Positions 7,919 to 14,352 of a stretch of 16,135 nucleotides of DNA are shown one piece after another. This DNA is from Candidatus Kapaibacterium sp. (GTDB lineage: Bacteria > Bacteroidota > Ignavibacteria > Kapaibacteriales > Kapaibacteriaceae), in the NCBI GenBank assembly GCA_030830285.1, contig JAURNF010000247.1:1-16135 (forward strand), written 5' to 3'. The notes under the pieces were generated by a model, which saw only the letters and a list, made by a program, of their open reading frames with translations, ran no database searches and was not told the origin of the DNA. Each line of letters starts with the position of its first letter. The first letter of the stretch is position 1. A program made the translations under genes and the position numbers.

Positions 7919-9748
7919 TTACTTGTAAAACACGGCGTTGCGCAGTGCAACCTTTGATGGTGCTGCAGCTGTATCTACGTCGATGAAGTGACGTTCGATG
8001 TTCTTGACCATCGCTGCTGTGCCCTTGAGCTCGAGCACTTCGCCGTTGCGACGCACAGTAATTGTGAGCGGGTCACCAATCTTCGGCGTGCGAAGCTTAT
8101 TCATGATGGTCGCGCCTGCAGCCGAGTTGAACAGTTCCTCGAGAGGGGTGCCTTCCATTGACACAAGTTCATCGCCTGGCTTTGCGCCCAGTGGGTTGTT
8201 CTCGTCGGTTGGACGGAGAATGACGACCAGCTCCTTGTTACGCTGCGTAAAGTCTGGCTTCAGTCCGAATCCAGGCACCGTCGTGGTCTTTTCAGGAATG
8301 TACTTCCAGCCGATCATATTCAAGACTTCTTCCGAAGGTAGTGGTTCGCTACCCTTGATGTGTCGATCCATATATGCTCGCACGGTCGGGTTTGTCACAC
8401 GTTCGATGAGTGCAAACAGCGAGTCGTCTTGGAACGGACGGCTTGGTCCGTGATCTTGCATCAGACGATAGATGACATCACGCAGACCCATTTCTCCCGA
8501 TGTAGAATTACGAATAACGATGTCGAGGAAGAAGGCATTTACCGCGCCGTAGGTATACACCATTGGATACAGACTCTGTCCTTCTTCACTCAAGACGTCG
8601 CGTGAAAACTCCGTAAAGGAAAATCCTTTCGGCAATCGTTGCTGCGAGCGGAGGTGGCTTTCCATTTCCTTGCGGAAACGATCTTCCTTTGTGCTTGAGT
8701 CGTGCACTGGTGCAAGTGTTGCGAAGTACTCCGTTGTTCCCTCATAGAGCCAAAGGTGTTGCGACATCTTTGGATTCCGAAAATCGAAGGCGTCGATCTC
8801 TTCGCTGTGGAGGTTCAACGGCACGAGGATGTGCAGGAACTCATGAATGGCGATATCACCGAGTCCGATCGGACGCTTGCTAAAGCCAAGGAAATAGAAC
8901 GAGCTCTGACTATGCTCGAGTGCGCCCATCGCGGATGCATCACGGATTACCTCGCGGTTACCACGCCACAGGTAGAACAAGAAGGCATAGTCGCTCACCG
9001 GCATTGACGGAAGGAACTTGGCAATCGTCTTCGTGTACTTGGCGAGTTCCTTTGCATATGTCGGTGCAACGGTGTCGGTGCCTGAGTGCGCGCATTGTAC
9101 ACGTACGCGAACACCCTCGACGACGAACGATGCTGTGTCGGGCAATGAATACAGCACAGGGGAGTCGACCAAATGATCGTACGACGATGCCAGGTAGGTG
9201 TCGAGCGTATCCGAAACTCGTGCGATGTACAGAGCAGATCCACCATAGAGATGGCGTGGTCGGCGAACATTGATCTGAAACGGCACCTTCTGGAGTCCGT
9301 CGATGTATCCTATAACACCGCCATGATTGAGCACAAAGATGCTATCGAGCTCGAAGCTCGTTCCCGCTGGTGCGAACACACTGATGTTGCTTACTGAATC
9401 ATCGAACGAGTCTTCAAGTTCGTACGAGAAGAACCGCAGGGTCCGCGCACGTTCAATCACAAACTGCGAGTCGACAGAACGTCGCACCGTCAGCGGACGC
9501 AGGTCAGCGTCAAACGCCTTGAAATTGCGGACCAACTTCCACCAGTTATGCGACTCATACGTACCCGGCACCGTCACCGGGAACACCACCATCGCAGTGT
9601 CTGCCGACACAGCAGGGGGCCACACCGAGATCCGCACGCGGTCATTGACCACGTTAACGATATCAACGTCAATGCGATACCGGTCAGCACGCTGTGCAAG
9701 AGCTGTTGTGAACTGTAGAGCTAGCAGGGCAAGGAGGATGATTCTCAT
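7919..9748 (-). CDS. Exported M61-family metallopeptidase with C-terminal PDZ domain
   Basis: The 609-residue protein starts with a signal peptide (hydrophobic stretch IILLALLALQ, likely cleavage after TALA). The zinc site is HEFLH (302-306) followed by the third ligand Glu336 in LWLYEGTTEYFA, the pattern of M61 (glycyl aminopeptidase-like) peptidases of Bacteroidota. An N-terminal beta-rich domain precedes the catalytic part. A PDZ domain occupies roughly residues 495-585 (LGAKPGDELVSMEG at about 520). It should act in the periplasm or at the cell surface on peptides or proteins; the substrate is unknown. I start it at ATG 9748 rather than a TTG three codons upstream, because a promoter box ends just before it. 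It follows the methyltransferase gene after 90 bp and converges with trmH. Confidence 0.9.
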   Translation of the reverse strand: MRIILLALLALQFTTALAQRADRYRIDVDIVNVVNDRVRISVWPPAVSADTAMVVFPVTVPGTYESHNWWKLVRNFKAFDADLRPLTVRRSVDSQFVIERARTLRFFSYELEDSFDDSVSNISVFAPAGTSFELDSIFVLNHGGVIGYIDGLQKVPFQINVRRPRHLYGGSALYIARVSDTLDTYLASSYDHLVDSPVLYSLPDTASFVVEGVRVRVQCAHSGTDTVAPTYAKELAKYTKTIAKFLPSMPVSDYAFLFYLWRGNREVIRDASAMGALEHSQSSFYFLGFSKRPIGLGDIAIHEFLHILVPLNLHSEEIDAFDFRNPKMSQHLWLYEGTTEYFATLAPVHDSSTKEDRFRKEMESHLRSQQRLPKGFSFTEFSRDVLSEEGQSLYPMVYTYGAVNAFFLDIVIRNSTSGEMGLRDVIYRLMQDHGPSRPFQDDSLFALIERVTNPTVRAYMDRHIKGSEPLPSEEVLNMIGWKYIPEKTTTVPGFGLKPDFTQRNKELVVILRPTDENNPLGAKPGDELVSMEGTPLEELFNSAAGATIMNKLRTPKIGDPLTITVRRNGEVLELKGTAAMVKNIERHFIDVDTAAAPSKVALRNAVFYK

Positions 9749-9754
9749 AGACCG

Positions 9755-9762
9755 CAAAAGTA
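9755..9762 (-). promoter_or_regulatory. TAnnTTTG promoter box of the M61 peptidase gene
   Basis: TACTTTTG on the minus strand matches the Bacteroidota -7 element exactly and ends 6 nt before the ATG at 9748. Transcription would start at or next to the ATG, making the mRNA leaderless or nearly so. No TTG -33 element is seen at the usual distance. Confidence 0.5.
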
Positions 9763-9802
9763 GGGATAGTAGGTGTGTCGTCGAGGGGGCAGGGTACGGT
9801 TG

Positions 9803-9823
9803 TGCAACATAGATGTTGCAACA
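9803..9823. promoter_or_regulatory. Inverted repeat / possible operator upstream of the M61 gene
   Basis: TGCAACAT and ATGTTGCA form a perfect 8-bp inverted repeat with a 2-nt spacer (9803-9820). Its right half is itself part of a 10-bp palindrome TGTTGCAACA (9814-9823). It lies about 55-75 bp upstream of the peptidase start and 16 bp past the methyltransferase stop. It could be a regulator-binding site or an RNA hairpin ending the upstream transcript, although no U-tract follows. Confidence 0.4.
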
Positions 9824-9838
9824 GATTCACCATCAACA

Positions 9839-11020
9839 TCAGACATCGTGAGTCGGTAACTCTACCATCTCGCAAATGCGAGGTTGTATTCCCCACGCCT
9901 CGCATGTCGCACGAACGCGATCAGCCCATCGGAGCTGGTCGCGTTTGTTGCGTTTGATGCGCGTGGCACGAAGCAGCACATTCTTCTGCGTGTGCTCGAG
10001 TGCGATAAACTCTTCGAGGTGTGCGTCGAATCCGTGGGCACGCAGCACATCACGTCGAATGCTATCGGTGAGAAGATCTCCCAGGCGCTCCTTCGTAATG
10101 CCATCATCGAGGAGGGGGCGAGCAGCCTCCGGCACGCGATCTGATCGAAGTTGCTGTTGAACGTAGTGGTGACAGCACGGCGCGATGATCATCAGCGATG
10201 CTTGTAAGCGAAGCGCGAGTGCAAGCGCATCATCCGTTGCCGTATCACATGCGTGGAGCGCGATAACGACGTCACACGCAGTCGGCTGCGAGAGACTACC
10301 AATCGGACCACACGAAAACGTTGTACTCGCAAGTTCAAGCTGCGAAGCAGCGTTGCGACAGTGTTCGATGACGTGCGGGTTGGAATCAACCCCATGCAGT
10401 TCAGCGGTGATGCCTTCACGACGGAGGAGGTACATCAGGGCGAGCGACATATAGGCCTTGCCACATCCCGCATCAACGATCGACAGCGAACGTCCCGGCT
10501 GTTCCGCAGCGAGGGAACGCAGCTGCGGCATCCACTGCGCGCAGAGGTGGTTCACCTGACGGAACTTGTCAGCCATTGCTGAGAGAATCGTTCCGTCGGC
10601 ACCCGCAAGGTCGAGCACTCGCAAGAGCGCTACATCGTCATGTGCATCAAGCATGTGGCGCTTGGTGCGGGCTGCAGTGATGTTGTCCCAGTTCTTGCGT
10701 GATGGTGACCTCTTTAACGTCGTGGATTGCACGCCATTATCTTTGCGCGTTTGGAGAATGATAAGGTCGTGTTCAGGCGTTTGCACAAGGAGCTGGCCCC
10801 ATCCAAGGGAAAGTTCCTTCGCGAGAAGTGCTCCTATATCTTCTATCAGTGCGCCACTTGGCTCCGTGAACGACTGTTTTGCTGTAAAACGCTCGATACG
10901 AGTGTTCCATTCTCCATCACATTGGTTACCCGAGACAACGACTCGCTTCCATGGGTTGTCATGGAAGGGCTTGGAATATGTCGCAGCGAATGCATGCGTG
11001 TGGAGTATGAGTTCAGTCAT
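9839..11020 (-). CDS. Class I SAM-dependent methyltransferase (PF13679/METTL25-like)
   Basis: The 393-residue cytoplasmic protein has an N-terminal region of about 110 residues without a recognised motif, then a linker rich in basic residues. The segment around KFRQVNHL is typical of a family of bacterial methyltransferases of this size. The Rossmann-type SAM site is VDAGCGKAYMSL with Asp183, followed by HGVDSNP at the end of strand 2 and a VVIALHACDTATD strand-4 motif. APCCHHY (280-286) resembles the PCCxH motif of METTL25 and GSTCD relatives. The substrate is unknown; rRNA, tRNA and protein are all possible. The ATG at 11020 follows the upstream Asp-box gene by 39 bp, which contain a promoter-like TATCTTCG (11032-11025), so it may have its own start of transcription. 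No signal peptide is present, unlike its neighbours on this strand. Confidence 0.85.
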   Translation of the reverse strand: MTELILHTHAFAATYSKPFHDNPWKRVVVSGNQCDGEWNTRIERFTAKQSFTEPSGALIEDIGALLAKELSLGWGQLLVQTPEHDLIILQTRKDNGVQSTTLKRSPSRKNWDNITAARTKRHMLDAHDDVALLRVLDLAGADGTILSAMADKFRQVNHLCAQWMPQLRSLAAEQPGRSLSIVDAGCGKAYMSLALMYLLRREGITAELHGVDSNPHVIEHCRNAASQLELASTTFSCGPIGSLSQPTACDVVIALHACDTATDDALALALRLQASLMIIAPCCHHYVQQQLRSDRVPEAARPLLDDGITKERLGDLLTDSIRRDVLRAHGFDAHLEEFIALEHTQKNVLLRATRIKRNKRDQLRWADRVRATCEAWGIQPRICEMVELPTHDV

Positions 11021-11024
11021 GCTG

Positions 11025-11032
11025 CGAAGATA
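11025..11032 (-). promoter_or_regulatory. Possible TAnnTTTG-like promoter box of the methyltransferase gene
   Basis: TATCTTCG on the minus strand differs by one base from TAnnTTTG and lies 4 nt before the ATG at 11020, as in the M61 gene. It would give a leaderless transcript. Confidence 0.3.
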
Positions 11033-11059
11033 GATAAGGCAGGATCCAGTAACCCCAGT

Positions 11060-13552
11060 CTATTCGCCAGTAACGACTATTGTCTTACTCACGATACCTT
11101 CTTCGTTGAGCAGTTCTACACGGTATACTCCCGGGGCTGGCGGGCATTCTATGCTCAGTGTTTTGCCAACAGCATCTTGCAAACGAAGCACTCGCGCAAA
11201 TGTAGAAGACCACTGCTGCGTGTGACACGTCCATGTGCAGGCCGTTAGTTGCGGTAATTGTTTCGACGCTGTTGGTACTGACGTCGTTCTTGTCGAGCGA
11301 TAGAGTCCATTGTTCGTGCAGTAATACACAGCACCATCAGCAGAACCATCGTGAGTAAAGAACGAGATAATCTCAGTTCCAGATAGATCTGCCTCGATGT
11401 CGTGTCGATGCCAGGTAGCTCCGCCGTCCTTGCTCTCAATGGCACCGTAGGGCGACAACAGTAGCATCGCTCCATCGTTTGTTTCAAGGCCACTGAACCC
11501 AATAAAGCGGAATGAGGCGGATACGTTAGACGTGTATACTGTCTGCCACGTAGCTCCGTCGTCTGTCGATCGCAGAACAACGTGACCATCCATCTCATGC
11601 GTGAGTGATTCAGGAGTATTCGAATCCATCCCCGTGGTATCGCGGACAACGGATGTCGCTGATGCGAACAACTCACCGGTAGAACGTCGAACGACTCCAA
11701 GCATATACTGTTGCTCTACCGAGTATGCCGCACGCTTCCAGGTTCTTGCTGAATCATCACTGTATAGCACACCTCCGGGCGAGTGTATGGTGTGTGTTTG
11801 ATCGTCGGGGTCACGTAAACGCAGACCAGACACGAAACACAGAATGCGTCCAGAAGGAAGTGGCTGAACCCAACTTACAAAGCCCCGCTCCAACGTACCA
11901 GCAGTGTCCAGTAAGGCGAGTACATTCATTGAGTCGCGACTGCCATTGCTGCGATACACAACAACGTTGTTGGTTCCGGCTACTACGATAGATGAGTCGG
12001 AAATTCTCGCAACAGCAGTCGATGGACTGTCATGGATGACCGCAGTAAATCGCCCGTTGCGATCAAGCTTCTGCACGATGGTGCCAGGAAACAGGACTTC
12101 ATTTTCTCCGACAAATGGCATGCGCATGCCATTAACGGTGTAATCAAGAGGCGTAAGAAAGGATGGGTAGGTGACACTTCTCTGTGGCGCATCTCGCAGC
12201 CGCACCGATCGAACGCGTCCAACCATGTGCTTGTCTGGGGCGATGAGGTCATCGCCCAGATCAAGGTACAATGGGTTACCTGTTCTATCCGTGAATCCTA
12301 TAAGTACAGGCAAGGTCTTATGCTCATCATCGGTAGCTGCCATAGCATTGAGTGTCATGTGTTCGTGGGTGTCTGAAAACAATATCACGTTTTCACCCTG
12401 ATAGTACGCAAGCCAGTGACTTGAGAAAGCAACTACCTGAGGTGAAGCTCTCAACACGTTCGAACTATCAGGGATGTCCCAACCAAATGGCGAGTACGGA
12501 TTGAAGCGCACAACGATGAATCTCTTCTGAGCACGACTGTATTGCAAACGTGCACGACGAGATCCTCGGCTTTCAAACGGCTCGTTTAATGCATCTCTAA
12601 TGTATCTTATCGGAATCGTTCCTACGCTGTGCCATCGACCGCTATCGTATCTGGCATACGACGATGAACCGTTTGAAGGATCATCACGGAACAGCAACAC
12701 ATCTCCCTCGAAGTTGTCACGAATGAACACAGACTTTACTGGGATGGTAGAGTCGACACCATCGATTGATACAACAGTTGACTTTCGGACCCAGATGCCG
12801 TCGTGCAGCGAAGCGAAACACAATGTGTCCGGGTTTCCCTTACCGCTGAGAACCGCCAACACCGAGTCGGTGCCGACCCTTGCAAGAATGGGTTCACTAT
12901 TGAACTGATCACTGCGCAGACGCAAATCAAACTTCCGACGTTGCTTACCGGGACAGATCATAAAGAGGTTGCGATTACGGTCTTCTACCACAGATGCACC
13001 CGCTGTGGGTTGTCGTATTCGTGCGATGGTCGTATCACACGTAAAGTTCGCGCCGCAGTCATAGCTGTAGCATATCACACGATCGTCACGGTCGGACGAG
13101 AGGATGATCCTGTCGCAGTCTATTGTGCTGTCGAACGCAGTAGAGCTTCCGTTTGGCGTTTCAATAAGCGTAAACCTATCATTTGAATCAATTCTCCAAG
13201 TCCGACTTCCAGAAAATCCCTTCTGTGAGATGAGTGCGAAACTTCTACCAGCAGAAACGTAATGGCTCTGATACGCAGCTGTTCCCTGCACTTCTTGAAT
13301 CTTATGCAATGTCCATGTAGTGGTATCGACTCGATAAATGCCTCTACCTGCGATTCCAACGAATATGGTACCACTCTTGGGCTGTTGCACTACAGCAGGG
13401 GTCTGAGTTGTTCTAATGTCCTTCGACCTTAGCACAAGCTCCACGTTGGTCTGCCCAAGCATACTCGTCGCTGCCGCTACGATGCAAAGAATACACATTA
13501 GCGAGCGTCGCGCAATCACTGACAGGGTAGCCACAAAAACTAGTTGTGTCAT
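11060..13552 (-). CDS. Large exported Asp-box (BNR-like) protein with probable T9SS C-terminal sorting signal
   Basis: I do not recognise a named family over the whole 830 residues. The N-terminus has a hydrophobic segment (MCILCIVAAATSMLG) after two arginines, consistent with a signal peptide. Asp-box motifs (S-x-D-x-G-x-T-W), the turns of sialidase-like beta-propellers, appear near Ser598 (SDDSARTW), Ser662 (STDDGATW) and Ser707 (SKDGGATW), with a degenerate one near Ser163 (SYDCGANF). This suggests one or two propellers. The last ~60 residues end in PGVYRVELLNEEG...KTIVV, like the type A sorting domain of type IX secretion cargo, so it is probably delivered to the cell surface. No sialidase arginine triad or other catalytic set is evident. 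I start it at ATG 13552, which overlaps the stop of the preceding gene as ATGA, rather than at an upstream codon at 13621. A second ATG at 13498 would give a shorter signal peptide. Confidence 0.8.
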   Translation of the reverse strand: MTQLVFVATLSVIARRSLMCILCIVAAATSMLGQTNVELVLRSKDIRTTQTPAVVQQPKSGTIFVGIAGRGIYRVDTTTWTLHKIQEVQGTAAYQSHYVSAGRSFALISQKGFSGSRTWRIDSNDRFTLIETPNGSSTAFDSTIDCDRIILSSDRDDRVICYSYDCGANFTCDTTIARIRQPTAGASVVEDRNRNLFMICPGKQRRKFDLRLRSDQFNSEPILARVGTDSVLAVLSGKGNPDTLCFASLHDGIWVRKSTVVSIDGVDSTIPVKSVFIRDNFEGDVLLFRDDPSNGSSSYARYDSGRWHSVGTIPIRYIRDALNEPFESRGSRRARLQYSRAQKRFIVVRFNPYSPFGWDIPDSSNVLRASPQVVAFSSHWLAYYQGENVILFSDTHEHMTLNAMAATDDEHKTLPVLIGFTDRTGNPLYLDLGDDLIAPDKHMVGRVRSVRLRDAPQRSVTYPSFLTPLDYTVNGMRMPFVGENEVLFPGTIVQKLDRNGRFTAVIHDSPSTAVARISDSSIVVAGTNNVVVYRSNGSRDSMNVLALLDTAGTLERGFVSWVQPLPSGRILCFVSGLRLRDPDDQTHTIHSPGGVLYSDDSARTWKRAAYSVEQQYMLGVVRRSTGELFASATSVVRDTTGMDSNTPESLTHEMDGHVVLRSTDDGATWQTVYTSNVSASFRFIGFSGLETNDGAMLLLSPYGAIESKDGGATWHRHDIEADLSGTEIISFFTHDGSADGAVYYCTNNGLYRSTRTTSVPTASKQLPQLTACTWTCHTQQWSSTFARVLRLQDAVGKTLSIECPPAPGVYRVELLNEEGIVSKTIVVTGE

Positions 13553-14214
13553 GGTTGCACCTCGCAGCATGTTTCGCGGCTTGAGCAATCGATCGGCTGA
13601 CATGACTGTATCTGTTCGCAATTCGTACTTGGCTTACCACAGTACCAGTTTGCTGGGCCTCCTCCTTGCATTGCGGACTTTACATCGAGAGTACACGAAC
13701 CATCTGCTTGTCGCTTCCATCGTGATGCAAGCACACAGCATCCATCACCACAGCGCTCGATGCACCCAGTGGAATCGACGACGCGGACACAGTTCGGAGT
13801 CACGACCGTCCAGCAATAGATGTCGCCCGGGATCGGTCCAACTTGAGCTCCAAAGTTTCCCGGGAATTTGCAGGGGTCCATGCGGCATAATAGTGCGTCA
13901 AACACCGACTTTGCATTGATTGTTGCGGGCTTGTTTCCTACAAAGCAAAGTTTGGTGATACTCGTGTACTGGTTCTGCTGATCAGAACCAGGACAAATCT
14001 GCGCAAGAAGTTGTCCGATTGGCGGCACTGTTCTACAGCCATAGGTGGCAACTGTGTATCGTGTGTTGTCGATACAGATGTCGAGGTTAAACATGTATTG
14101 TGGGTTCACACAATTGCATGGATCACTTTGACTCTGTGCTTGAACCTGCTCGGCCAGCAACAGGGATAGCACGAAGATCGTTGTGAACGCCATGCGGGTC
14201 AGAATATTGATCAT
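13549..14214 (-). CDS. Small cysteine-rich exported protein, unknown function
   Basis: The 221-residue product has a clear signal peptide (MINILTR, then a hydrophobic stretch AFTTIFVLSLLL, likely cleavage near VQAQ). The mature part of roughly 195 residues holds about 21 cysteines spread over its whole length, with pairs such as CNC, CC near GDGCC and CC near the C-terminus, suggesting a disulfide-stabilised extracellular protein. It has no motif I know and no T9SS tail. ATG 14214 is preferred over an upstream GTG at 14247: it gives the proper signal peptide, and GGAG (14220-14223) sits 5 nt ahead, one of the few Shine-Dalgarno sequences in this window. Its TGA stop overlaps the ATG of the Asp-box gene, so the two proteins are translationally coupled and likely work together. 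It diverges from alaS. Confidence 0.78.
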   Translation of the reverse strand: MINILTRMAFTTIFVLSLLLAEQVQAQSQSDPCNCVNPQYMFNLDICIDNTRYTVATYGCRTVPPIGQLLAQICPGSDQQNQYTSITKLCFVGNKPATINAKSVFDALLCRMDPCKFPGNFGAQVGPIPGDIYCWTVVTPNCVRVVDSTGCIERCGDGCCVLASRWKRQADGSCTLDVKSAMQGGGPANWYCGKPSTNCEQIQSCQPIDCSSRETCCEVQP

Positions 14215-14233
14215 CACTACTCCATGAAATAAA

Positions 14234-14241
14234 CAAAAGCA
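14234..14241 (-). promoter_or_regulatory. Possible promoter box of the cysteine-rich/Asp-box pair
   Basis: TGCTTTTG on the minus strand is one base from TAnnTTTG and would start transcription near 14227, giving a leader of about 13 nt that contains the GGAG ribosome-binding site. The remaining part of the 138-bp divergent gap (14215-14352) holds only a short 5-bp stem GACAG/CTGTC (14304-14319) and the alaS-proximal TTTTGCG. Confidence 0.3.
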
Positions 14242-14352
14242 ATACACCCCCTAAATGTCTGGGAGTAACATACGGAACTCTTCAGCCGGTGCCAATGCAA
14301 CCAGACAGCTTAGACTGTCCGGTATGTATGCAAACCCCGTATTTTGCGCCCC

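Noticed and set aside
11060..13552. Call of sialidase for the Asp-box protein
   Set aside because: Asp-boxes occur in many beta-propellers; I see no FRIP motif, arginine triad or catalytic Tyr/Glu arrangement, so an enzymatic name is not justified.
14304..14319. Short stem GACAG/CTGTC in the cysteine-rich/alaS gap, considered as a terminator or T-box-like regulator of alaS
   Set aside because: The stem is only 5 bp with no T-tract, and the 138-bp gap has none of the conserved T-box sequence or structure.
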